This document shows, in pieces, positions 31,439-39,257 of a stretch of 64,000 nucleotides of DNA. Made by a program: the position numbers and the translations under genes. Each line of letters begins with the position of its first letter. Position 1 is the first letter of the stretch. The notes under the pieces were generated by a model, which was not told the origin of the DNA, did not search any database, and saw nothing but the letters and a program-made list of their open reading frames with translations. Where the stretch lies: assembly GCA_000720805.1 (NCBI GenBank), contig JODI01000013.1:68009-132008 (forward strand). Direction: 5' to 3'. Source of the DNA: Streptomyces violaceoruber. GTDB lineage: Bacteria; Actinomycetota; Actinomycetes; Streptomycetales; Streptomycetaceae.

Positions 31439-34114
31439 TCACCGCGGCAGGTCGACGGCAGCGGCCGCCGTCACTCGGGTGGTGTCTGCCGCCGGTGCGG
31501 CGGTGGCGGTGGACCGGTCGGTGGCGTCCTGTGGCCGCCAGATGGTGCTGGTGCCGGTCGCCAGGGTGGTCACGCCGCCGTCGGGCCAGCTGATCTGCGC
31601 GTTCGCTCCAGTCGGCACCGTCGCACGCACCTCGATGCCCGAGGCGTGCAGCTCCCACCGGATGGCCACACGCCCGTACGGCGACTCGTGGGCGGCGGCG
31701 GCCCAGGTGAGGCCGCCGCCCGGCCGGGGGCGGAAGACGATGTCGCGGTATCCGGGTGAGGCAGCGGTCAGACCGGCGACCGTGGTGTGCAGCCACTGGG
31801 CGATCGCGCCCAGGGCGTAGTGGTTGAACGACGTCATCTCGCCCGGGTTGACGGTGCCGTCGGGGAGCATGCTGTCCCAGCGTTCCCAGATGGTGGTGGC
31901 GTCGTGCTTCAGCGCGTACAGCCAGGAAGGGCACTCCTGTTGGAGAAGGAGGGAGTAGGCGGTGTCGACGTGGTCGGTGGAGCTCAGGGCGGGTGCCACG
32001 AGCGGCGTGCCGATGAAACCCGTCTGGATGGTGTGCCCGCCCGCCGCGACCAGCTCTGCCAGGCGGTCTCCAGCGGTGGTCCGGGCCGCCGGGCCGGGAA
32101 GCAGACCGAACTGGAGGGCCACGGCGTACGCGGTCTGGGTGTCGCTGGTCATCAGGCCGGAGGGGAGCAGGTAGGCGTCGATGAATGCCTGGCGTACCCG
32201 GTGCGCGAGCTCCTCGTAGGTGTGCCGGTCCTCGTCGAGTCCGAGGACGCCCGCCATGCGCGCCGTATGCCGCGCGGACCAGGCGTAGTAGGCGGTGGCG
32301 ATGAGGTGGCGGTCGGTGCGGCCGGCGCCGGGGTCGTCCGGGGGTGCCGAGGGGTCGAGCCAGTCGCCGAGCTGGTAGCCGCTGTTCCACAGGGCGGACG
32401 GTCCGGCGAGTTCGGTGATGAGGTCGACCCAGCGGCGTGCGCTGTCGTACTGGGCGGCCAGCAGCCCGGTGTCGCCGGAGTCCTCGTACAGCGCCCACGG
32501 GGTCAGCGTGACGACGTCGCCCCAGCCGGCGCCGGGCCGGGCCGGTGTCCACTGCGGGCCTCCGGGGATGGCCGGCACGTACCAGGGCACGGTGCCGTCG
32601 TCGTGCTGTTCGACGGCGACGTCACGCAGCCAGGACGCGAGCATGCCGTGACAGTCGTAGAGGAAGGCGGCGGTGGGTGCGAAGACCTGGATGTCGCCGG
32701 TCCAGCCGAGCCGTTCGTCACGTTGCGGGCAGTCGGTGGGGACGTCGACGAAGTTGCCGCGCAGGCTCCACACCACGTTCGCGTGCAGCCGGTTCACCTG
32801 CTCGTCGGAGCACGCGAACCAGCCGGTGCGGGCCATGTCGGTGTGGTGGACGCGGGCGGTGATGTCGCGGTGCGGGTCTCCGCCTCGCCAGCCGGTGATC
32901 TCGGCGTGGCGGAAGCCGTGGAGGGTGAAGCGCGGTTCCCATGTCTCGGCGCCGCCGCCGCGCAGGACGTACCGGTCGGTGGAGAGGGCCTCGCGCAGGG
33001 GGCGTACGCACAGTTCTCCGTCCTGGAGCACCTCGGCGTGCCGGATGACGACCGTGTGCCCTGCCGGCCCGGTCACGGTGATGCGGATCCTGCCGACGAG
33101 GTTCTGGCCGAAGTCCACCAGGAGACGGTCGCCGTCGAGGGCGGTCACCCGGGCCGGGGTGATCTCCTCGGTGCAGCGCACCGGCGGGCCGGTGGGGGCG
33201 ACCAGCGTCGCCGGATCCCGGGTGACCGTGCCGACCGGTGACCAGTCGCTGTCGTCGTATCCGGGGCTGGACCAGCCCGGCCGTTCGTCGCGGGCGTCGT
33301 GGACCTCGCCGTCGAGCAGGCCCGAGGACACGATCGGTCCATGGGCGGCACGCCATGAGGTGTCGGTGCCGATGGTGGTGCGGGTTCCGCCGCGGTGGAC
33401 GATTTCCAGTTGGGCCATGAGGGCGAGTCGGTCGCCGTAGAGGTTGGAGTGGCCACCGTGAAAGCCCAGCCGCCCGCGGAACCAGCCGTCGGCCAGCCAC
33501 GCGCCGAGGGTGTTGTCGCCGGCCCGCAGGTGTTCGGTGACGTCGTGGGTCTGGTAGCGCAGCCGGTGGTCGTAGCTGGTCCAGCCGGGCGCGAGGGTGT
33601 GGTCGCCGACCCGCCGGCCGTTGATCTCGATCTCGTACAGCCCGTGGGCGGTGACGTACAGCCGTGCCCGCTCGATGTCCGCCCCGGCCTGGAAGTCCTT
33701 GCGCAGCAGCGGTGGGCGGCGTTCGCCGTCGGGCTGTTCCGGCCACTGCGGCGAGATCGCGTGCGCCGTCCAGTCCGCCGGCTCCAGCAGTCCTGTTTCC
33801 AGGTGCAGGGCCGGGCTCCAGTCGCCGGCCGTGCCGTCGGTACCGCGGACCCGCACGCGTATCGCGGCGCGTTCCCGTGAGGCCAGTGGCCTGTCGCAGG
33901 GCCAGTCGACGAGTACGGACTCCGGAGAGGTCACCCAGTCCGTGCGGTGCGTCCCGTCGGCGCGCATGACCTCGATCTGGTACGCCTGCTGCGTCCAGCC
34001 GGGCGGTGCCGTCGTCTTCCAGGAGACGCGCGGCGCCGGTTCACCGATGCCGAGCGGCTCCCGGTGATGTTCCACGGTCGGCGCGGCCACTGCTGGGATC
34101 GGCTCGTGGGTCAT
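31439..34114 (-). CDS. Alpha-L-rhamnosidase, GH78
   Basis: An 891-residue glycosidase with the full GH78 layout: an N-terminal Ig-like domain (VEHHREPLGIGEPAPRVSW), a jelly-roll with LYVTAHGLYEIEINGRRVGD and LGAWLADGWFRGRLG, the (alpha/alpha)6 catalytic domain and a C-terminal beta-domain. The catalytic acid region reads PTDCPQRDERLGWTGD, which is diagnostic. There is no signal peptide, so it works in the cytoplasm on imported rhamnosides. Its ATG overlaps the stop of the preceding ABC permease gene by 4 bases (ATGA); it is the last gene of the importer operon. The frame remains open far upstream, but homology starts at 34114. Confidence 0.95.
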   Translation of the reverse strand: MTHEPIPAVAAPTVEHHREPLGIGEPAPRVSWKTTAPPGWTQQAYQIEVMRADGTHRTDWVTSPESVLVDWPCDRPLASRERAAIRVRVRGTDGTAGDWSPALHLETGLLEPADWTAHAISPQWPEQPDGERRPPLLRKDFQAGADIERARLYVTAHGLYEIEINGRRVGDHTLAPGWTSYDHRLRYQTHDVTEHLRAGDNTLGAWLADGWFRGRLGFHGGHSNLYGDRLALMAQLEIVHRGGTRTTIGTDTSWRAAHGPIVSSGLLDGEVHDARDERPGWSSPGYDDSDWSPVGTVTRDPATLVAPTGPPVRCTEEITPARVTALDGDRLLVDFGQNLVGRIRITVTGPAGHTVVIRHAEVLQDGELCVRPLREALSTDRYVLRGGGAETWEPRFTLHGFRHAEITGWRGGDPHRDITARVHHTDMARTGWFACSDEQVNRLHANVVWSLRGNFVDVPTDCPQRDERLGWTGDIQVFAPTAAFLYDCHGMLASWLRDVAVEQHDDGTVPWYVPAIPGGPQWTPARPGAGWGDVVTLTPWALYEDSGDTGLLAAQYDSARRWVDLITELAGPSALWNSGYQLGDWLDPSAPPDDPGAGRTDRHLIATAYYAWSARHTARMAGVLGLDEDRHTYEELAHRVRQAFIDAYLLPSGLMTSDTQTAYAVALQFGLLPGPAARTTAGDRLAELVAAGGHTIQTGFIGTPLVAPALSSTDHVDTAYSLLLQQECPSWLYALKHDATTIWERWDSMLPDGTVNPGEMTSFNHYALGAIAQWLHTTVAGLTAASPGYRDIVFRPRPGGGLTWAAAAHESPYGRVAIRWELHASGIEVRATVPTGANAQISWPDGGVTTLATGTSTIWRPQDATDRSTATAAPAADTTRVTAAAAVDLPR

Positions 34115-35007
34115 CCCTTCACCGCGCCGGCGGTCAGGCCCTTGATGATGCGCTGGTTGATCAGGAGGTACAGCACCAGGGCGCCGACCACGTTGATGCT
34201 GATCGCGGCGAACAGTGGTCCGTACGCCGTCTCGCCGTACTGCCCGGTGAAGTTGAGCAGCCCCACCTGGATGGTGCGCAGGTCGTCGTCGGTGGTGAAG
34301 GTGAGCGAGATGAGCAGGTCGTTCCAGATGAAGAAGAACTGCACCAGTCCGACGGTGAAGACGGCATTGCGGACCAGGGGGAAGGCGATCCGCCAGAAGG
34401 CTTTGAGGATGCTCGCCCCGTCGAGGGTGGCGGCCTCGAAGACCTCGCGCGGGATCGAGCGGAAGTAGGTGGCCATCATGAAGACGGTCAGCGGGAGACC
34501 GGCCGCGGTGTAGGTGAGGACGAGCGGCCACAGGGTCCCGGACAAGCCGGTCTGGAAGTACACCCGGAACAGCGGGAGCAGGATCATCTGGCTCGGCACC
34601 ATGATGCCGAGGAGGAAGACGAGCAGCACTCGGTGGCGTCCGCGCCAGACCATCACCTCCAGGGCGAAGCCCGCGGCGACGCCGAGCAGGATGATGAGGG
34701 CCAGCGAGGGCACGGTGGCCAGGAGGCTGTTGCGGATGTACAGGGCGACGTGCCCGGTCGTCCACGCCTCGGTGTAGTTGTGCAGGCCCCAGCTCTTCGG
34801 CAGCGACCAGGCGGGGTCGTTGACGAACTCGGACTGGGACTTGAAGGAGCTCAGCAGCAGCCACAGCAGCGGCGCCACCTCGATCACCAGCAGCAGGGCG
34901 ACGAGTGCGTTGCGCACCAGGCGCCGGGTGTGCCGGCTCTTGCGCCGGGGCGCCGTGGGCGGGCGGGTGAAGAGTTCCCGCGGCAGTGCCGTCAGGGTGT
35001 CGGTCAT
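34111..35007 (-). CDS. Sugar ABC transporter permease (MalG-like)
   Basis: A 298-residue permease of the carbohydrate uptake CUT1 family, second subunit. It has six spans; the first is VRNALVALLLVIEVAPLLWLLLSS, and the EAA loop is EVFEAATLDGASILKAFWRIAFPL. The C-terminal INQRIIKGLTAGAVKG is typical of MalG-like subunits. It works with the subunit at 35014-35898 and the binding protein at 35952. No ATPase gene lies in the operon, so a shared ATPase of the MsiK type would be needed, as is usual in Streptomyces. Confidence 0.93.
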   Translation of the reverse strand: MTDTLTALPRELFTRPPTAPRRKSRHTRRLVRNALVALLLVIEVAPLLWLLLSSFKSQSEFVNDPAWSLPKSWGLHNYTEAWTTGHVALYIRNSLLATVPSLALIILLGVAAGFALEVMVWRGRHRVLLVFLLGIMVPSQMILLPLFRVYFQTGLSGTLWPLVLTYTAAGLPLTVFMMATYFRSIPREVFEAATLDGASILKAFWRIAFPLVRNAVFTVGLVQFFFIWNDLLISLTFTTDDDLRTIQVGLLNFTGQYGETAYGPLFAAISINVVGALVLYLLINQRIIKGLTAGAVKG

Positions 35008-35013
35008 GGGAGG

Positions 35014-35898
35014 TCAGCCCTTGCTCGGGTCGCGGCGCGAGAAGCGGAAGATGATCAGGGAGACGCCCAGGCAGACGACGGTGAGCAGCGACGCGATGGT
35101 GCTGCCGTAGCCGTAGTCGCCGTAGGAGAACGCGGTGCGGAACATGTACAGCGTCAGGGGTGTGGTGTCGCTGCCCGGCCCGCCGTTGGTCAGGGCCAGG
35201 ACCGAGTCGAACACCTTGAGTGTGCCGTTGATGCTGAACACGGCCGACGACAGCACCACCGGCCAGGACAGCGGCAGGACGATGTGCCGGATCAGCCGCC
35301 ATCCCGTGGCACCGTCCATCCGCGCCGACTCGATCGTCTCCTCGGGGATGTCGAGCAGTCCCGCGTAGATGAGCACGCCGTAGAACCCCATGGAGCGCCA
35401 TACGTCCATCACGACCAGGACGAGGAAGGCGCCGCCGCCACTGGCGAACCAGTCCCCGTGGTGGATGCCCAGCGCTTCGATGGCGGTGTTGGCCAGGCCG
35501 TTCTGCGGCGCGACGGCGAAGAGCTTCTGGAACATCAGGGCCACGGCGACGGTCGGCAGGATCACCGGGAAGAACACCAGCGTGCGGATGAGCGCGGACG
35601 ACTTGCGCAGTACGAACACGTAGAGCAGGGCCAGGAGGTACCCGAAGAGCACCTGCCCGACGCTGACGACGACCCCGTACTTGAAGGTGAACCACAGGGC
35701 CGAGTGCGCCTGCGGGTCGTGCCACAGCTTCTCGAAGTTGCCGAACCCGTCGAAGGTGAACCCTTCGATGACGTTCCCCTTGAAGAAGGTGTAGCCCAGG
35801 GACCAGCCCATCGGCACCAGCATCACCAGTGTGTACACGAGCAGTGCCGGACCCAGCAGGATGGCGAGGGCGCGGCGGTCTCCCAGAACGGAACGCAT
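35014..35898 (-). CDS. Sugar ABC transporter permease (MalF-like)
   Basis: A 294-residue CUT1 permease. The N-terminus RALAILLGPALLVYTLVMLVPMGWSL is the first span, and the EAA loop reads EETIESARMDGATGWRLIRHIVLPL. It forms the channel with the MalG-like subunit, whose start codon is only 7 bases after this gene's stop. The ATG at 35898 is preceded by AAAGAGCCGAC. It follows the binding-protein gene by 53 bases in the same operon. Confidence 0.93.
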   Translation of the reverse strand: MRSVLGDRRALAILLGPALLVYTLVMLVPMGWSLGYTFFKGNVIEGFTFDGFGNFEKLWHDPQAHSALWFTFKYGVVVSVGQVLFGYLLALLYVFVLRKSSALIRTLVFFPVILPTVAVALMFQKLFAVAPQNGLANTAIEALGIHHGDWFASGGGAFLVLVVMDVWRSMGFYGVLIYAGLLDIPEETIESARMDGATGWRLIRHIVLPLSWPVVLSSAVFSINGTLKVFDSVLALTNGGPGSDTTPLTLYMFRTAFSYGDYGYGSTIASLLTVVCLGVSLIIFRFSRRDPSKG

Positions 35899-35951
35899 GT
35901 CGGCTCTTTCACGAAGGGTTCGAAAACGGTGCGCGGGCGGCGGCGGACGGG

Positions 35952-37253
35952 TCAGCCGTTGTCGAGGTCCGTCTGGATCTTCCGCATGAAGTCCTTCGCG
36001 GAGAGGGACCCGGTGACCAGCGGCGCGGCGTTCGTCTGGCTGGTCTCGGTGGCCTTCGTGTTGAACAGCGCCTCGAACCAGAGGGTGCTGGTCGTGGTCT
36101 TGGAGATGGTGTCCTGTACCTGCTGCGTGAGCGGCGGCAGCGTGCCGGTGTCACCGCTGGGCTTGAACCCGGAGATCGTGCCCTGGTCCTTCAGTGAGCC
36201 GGCGCCGTAGTTCTTGGCGGTGCAGGAGAGCCAGTCGCCGACCTTGGCGTTGTACGACTTCGCGGAGACGGCGACCGGGAGACCGACGTTGGCGGGGATC
36301 TGGTCCGCGGACCCCTTGCCGCCGGACACGGTCGGGAACGGCATGTAGCCGACGTTGTCCAGACCGATCTTGTTCTTGGTCTTGTCGTTGAAGTCGCCGA
36401 GTTCCCAGCTTCCCATGTAGAACATGGCGGCCTTGCCGGTCAGGAACTGCTGCACCCCGGTGTCGTAGTCGATCGATCCGACGCCCTTGCCGAAGTAACC
36501 CGCCTTGCCGAGGTCGGCGATGGCCTGCGCGGCCTTGACGTACTGGGGGTCGGTGAGCTTGGCCTTGCCGTCCGCGACCGCCTGCAGGGCGTCCGGGCCC
36601 AGCTCCCGGTAGAGGTAGCCGCTGACGAGACGCGTGAGGGGCCACCCCTCCTTGCCGGCCGCGGAGAAGGGGGTGACGCCGGCGCTCTTGAGCTTCGCCG
36701 CGGCCGCGACCAGTTCGTCGTACGTCGTCGGGACGGCTATGTGGTGGGCGGCGAGAAGCTTCTTGTTGTACCAGATGCCCTCGATGTTGAACTGGTAGGG
36801 CATCACGTTGAACTTGCCGTACAGGTTCTGCACCGTCTTGACCGCGGCCGGCTGGATGTCGTCCCACACCCCGAGGTCCTTGAGTGTCTTCTCGAGGTCC
36901 AGGACCTGGCCCGCCTTGTCCAGCGTCTTGGTGAGCTGCGGGGTGCCTCCCGCCGCGAACTGCACGGGCAGCGCGCCCTGCCCGGCGAGGAGCTGCACCT
37001 TCTGGTCGACGTTGCTGATCGGCAGCGTCTGGATCCTCAGCGGCAGAGCCGTGTTCTGGGTCCTGCACGCGCCGGTGCTCAGGGCCTTGAGCTCCTGCTG
37101 CACGATGTGGTTGTCGTCGTTGATGGTGAGGGTGTACGCCTTGGCGCCGCTGCTCGATGCGCTCGTGCCGCCGCCGCAGCCGCTCAGCAGGAGGCCGACG
37201 GTGGAGGCGGTCGCCAGGATGGCGAGGCTGCGGGGCTTGAGGGTGTGGTGCAC
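35952..37253 (-). CDS. Sugar ABC transporter substrate-binding lipoprotein
   Basis: A 433-residue family 1 extracellular binding protein. The signal SLAILATASTVGLLLSGCGG carries a lipobox with Cys about 26. Typical segments are VNYN-like FNIEGIWYNKKLLAAH, GVTPFSAAGKEGWPLTRL and AAMFYMGSWELGDF. It presents an oligosaccharide to the permeases below. The GTG at 37253 follows GAGGAG by 7 bases. A perfect LacI-type palindrome (37281-37294) lies 28 bases upstream, so the operon should be repressed by the LacI protein encoded at 37693. Sitting with a rhamnosidase, it probably binds a rhamnose-containing oligosaccharide. Confidence 0.93.
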   Translation of the reverse strand: MHHTLKPRSLAILATASTVGLLLSGCGGGTSASSSGAKAYTLTINDDNHIVQQELKALSTGACRTQNTALPLRIQTLPISNVDQKVQLLAGQGALPVQFAAGGTPQLTKTLDKAGQVLDLEKTLKDLGVWDDIQPAAVKTVQNLYGKFNVMPYQFNIEGIWYNKKLLAAHHIAVPTTYDELVAAAAKLKSAGVTPFSAAGKEGWPLTRLVSGYLYRELGPDALQAVADGKAKLTDPQYVKAAQAIADLGKAGYFGKGVGSIDYDTGVQQFLTGKAAMFYMGSWELGDFNDKTKNKIGLDNVGYMPFPTVSGGKGSADQIPANVGLPVAVSAKSYNAKVGDWLSCTAKNYGAGSLKDQGTISGFKPSGDTGTLPPLTQQVQDTISKTTTSTLWFEALFNTKATETSQTNAAPLVTGSLSAKDFMRKIQTDLDNG

Positions 37254-37280
37254 GGGGTTGCTCCTCGCGGTGCACAGCGC

Positions 37281-37294
37281 TTGAAGCGCTTCAA
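37281..37294 (-). promoter_or_regulatory. LacI-type operator of the rhamnoside operon
   Basis: TTGAAGCGCTTCAA is a perfect 14-base palindrome with the central CG expected of LacI/GalR operators. It is 28 bases upstream of the binding-protein start codon, so bound repressor would block transcription. Two variants occur near the LacI gene and the GH93 gene. Confidence 0.88.
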
Positions 37295-37413
37295 TGTTGC
37301 CCGGAACCTACGGCCCGCTACAGAGCCGTGTCAAGGACGATTCGTCGATATTTCCGAACAGCAATGCGCGCACGGTGTCAGGAATCGGGCATGGCAAGGG
37401 GCACGGCGCCGAG

Positions 37414-37513
37414 GTGACGGGCCGGGGCCCGAGAGGACGGGCCGGGCCTTGCTGTGACGGCCCCGGCTGTGAGGTGACGGCCCTGGGTTTGAGGTGACGG
37501 CCCCGGGTTTGAG
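37414..37513. repeat. 20-bp tandem repeat, 5 units
   Basis: Units start at 37414, 37434, 37454, 37474 and 37494. The last three follow GTGACGGCCCYGGSTKTGAG closely; the first two are more diverged. A partial unit (GTGAAGG) follows at 37514. The array lies about 180 bases past the LacI stop codon. Confidence 0.85.
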
Positions 37514-37692
37514 GTGAAGGGGGTGTGGGCTCCGGGCTCCGGGCTCCGGGCTGCGGTCTCCCGGCTCTTGGCTCCGGCTCAGCGCAGCGTGCGCTGGTGG
37601 AGGGCTTCGGTGCGGGACTTCAGTGCGGGGCCCGCCCGGCAGCGGGCTTCCAGGCCGGACCCGGCACCGGGCTTCCGTGCCGGCCTCCGAGT

Positions 37693-38736
37693 TCAGCGCG
37701 GCGCGCTCGTGCGGATGATCAGCTCTGGCTCGAGCACGACGGTGACGTGCCGGTGCTGCTCGCCCGAGGCCACCTCGTCCATCAGCAGCCGCATCGCTTC
37801 CTGCCCCATCGCCCGCCCGGGCAGGTCCACCGCGGTCAGGGGCACCGCCGCGGAACCGGCCGTGCGGTTGTTCTCGCACCCGACGACCGCGACCTGGTCG
37901 GGTACCCCGACTCCCGCCACCGTGTGCAGTTCGTGGATGATGCCGTTGGCCAGCTCGTCGGCGACGACGACGAGACCGTCCGGCAGGTCGCCGGGCTTCC
38001 GCCGGGCGAGGTCCTTGCCGACCAGGTGCCCGTGCGCCGTGGTCAGTCCTGCGCTGTCGATCTCCTCCAGCGTCACGCCGGCGCCGGCTTCCTCAACCGC
38101 CGCGCGCACCCCCCTGCGCCGGTCGCGCACCGGCTGGTAGTCGTCGTGCGCGACGACGTACGCCAGCCTGGTGCGTCCGGTGTCGATGAGGTGACGCGCC
38201 GCGAGATACCCGACGTGCTCGTTGTTGACCAGCACGGAGCAGCACGTGCCCGGTTTGGGCGCGAAGTTGAGCAGCACGATCTGGCGTCCGTGCGAGCGCA
38301 TCCGGGCGATGCCGGCGGTGGAGTCCTCCATCGGGGCCAGCAGCACGCCGGTGACGCGAGCCTCGTCGAAGAGATCCAGGTACTCGTCCTGGAGCCCCAT
38401 GTCACACGTGGTGTTCGCGAGCAGCAGGTTGAGTCCGGCCGCGCGGGCCGCCTGCTGTGCGCCGTGCGCCATGTCGATGAACAGCGAGTTCTCGATGTCG
38501 GCCAGCACCATCCCGACGCTGTCGTTCGACCCGGACGCCAGCGACCGGGCGGCGTCATTGCGCACGAAACCCAACCGGGAGATGGCGTCGCGCACGCGCT
38601 GCGCCGTCACCGGGCTCACTTTGGCCGGATGGTTCAGCACGTTGGAAACGGTGCCGAGCGAGACGCCCGCCGCCTTCGCGACGTCCTGCATGCTCGGACC
38701 GGCGTGTCCGTTTGCTCGTGGACCTGCGGCTGCCAC
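37693..38736 (-). CDS. LacI-family transcriptional regulator
   Basis: A 347-residue repressor. The N-terminal helix-turn-helix and hinge are MQDVAKAAGVSLGTVSNVLN (about 16-35) and VRDAISRLGFVRNDAARSLA; the rest is the periplasmic-binding-like sensor with VGMVLADIENSLFIDMAHGA and DLPDGLVVVADELANGIIHE. The GTG at 38736 follows GAGGAG by 4 bases. Its likely targets are the palindromes at 37281 (rhamnoside operon), 38825 (its own promoter) and 39068 (GH93 gene). The inducer is probably a sugar released from arabinan or rhamnogalacturonan, such as L-arabinose, L-rhamnose or an oligomer. Confidence 0.93.
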   Translation of the reverse strand: MAAAGPRANGHAGPSMQDVAKAAGVSLGTVSNVLNHPAKVSPVTAQRVRDAISRLGFVRNDAARSLASGSNDSVGMVLADIENSLFIDMAHGAQQAARAAGLNLLLANTTCDMGLQDEYLDLFDEARVTGVLLAPMEDSTAGIARMRSHGRQIVLLNFAPKPGTCCSVLVNNEHVGYLAARHLIDTGRTRLAYVVAHDDYQPVRDRRRGVRAAVEEAGAGVTLEEIDSAGLTTAHGHLVGKDLARRKPGDLPDGLVVVADELANGIIHELHTVAGVGVPDQVAVVGCENNRTAGSAAVPLTAVDLPGRAMGQEAMRLLMDEVASGEQHRHVTVVLEPELIIRTSAPR

Positions 38737-38824
38737 GACGCTCCTCGACTCCGGTCTCGTTCGGCCTGGACACGACGTTGACGCGGCCAGGATGGGGTGG
38801 ACAGGCGCAGGATACATGCTCCCG

Positions 38825-38838
38825 TTAAAGCGCTCCAA
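38825..38838 (-). promoter_or_regulatory. LacI-type operator upstream of lacI
   Basis: TTAAAGCGCTCCAA keeps the central AGCGCT and differs from the perfect palindrome at 37281 in two positions. It lies 89 bases before the LacI start codon, which fits self-repression. Confidence 0.7.
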
Positions 38839-39067
38839 TGCTTCTGCGGAGCCACACCCTCCCGGCCTGCGGGCGGGGGCACGGACACCGAGGTCACGAC
38901 ACTGCTTCCTGGATGCCCATGCGGGCCTCCGGATGCTCCCGAGGTCACCTGCCACCCGAAGCCCTCCGGGGAAACACCGCCAGGCGCACCCGGTTCCGCC
39001 TGCCAAATGACTGCGCGGGCCCTTGACGGGCGGCGCGGAGGGTGTCAGCCTCGCACCGCTGAATGGA

Positions 39068-39081
39068 TTGAAGCGCATCAA
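39068..39081 (+). promoter_or_regulatory. LacI-type operator upstream of the GH93 gene
   Basis: TTGAAGCGCATCAA differs from the perfect site by one base and is extended by matching flanks to GGATTGAAGCGCATCAATCC (39065-39084). It lies 177 bases before the GH93 start codon. Confidence 0.8.
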
Positions 39082-39257
39082 TCCTCGTCCCCCACCGTCC
39101 CCCGCCTTCGCCCTCCGCATCCCCACCCCTCGCATCACCCAGCGAGCGATGACGTCCCGGCGCCGCGTCCGGCCGTGGTTCGACCTGACCAGCTGCCGTT
39201 CTTCTCCCACTGCCCGTCTCACCGCCCGTCTCTCACCGTCGAGGGAGTCACCCGACC

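Larger units (their letters stand above)
37254..37692. other. Intergenic region: operator plus tandem repeats
   Basis: Contains the promoter and LacI operator of the rhamnoside operon at its left end, then five 20-base tandem units (37414-37513), then short GGGCTCC and GGCTTCC repeats up to the LacI stop codon. No gene recognised. Confidence 0.55.
38737..39257. other. Divergent promoter region between lacI and the GH93 gene
   Basis: About 520 bases with two LacI-type palindromes, one close to each gene, so both genes are likely controlled by the same repressor. Open frames here are accidental. The GH93 ribosome site GAGGGAG lies just before 39258. Confidence 0.6.

Noticed and set aside
34115..35725. 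The rhamnosidase frame stays open for another 1.6 kb upstream, suggesting a 1428-residue protein.
   Set aside because: The upstream part lies over two clear ABC permease genes in another frame and reads as Pro/Arg/His-rich noise; GH78 homology starts at the ATG at 34114.
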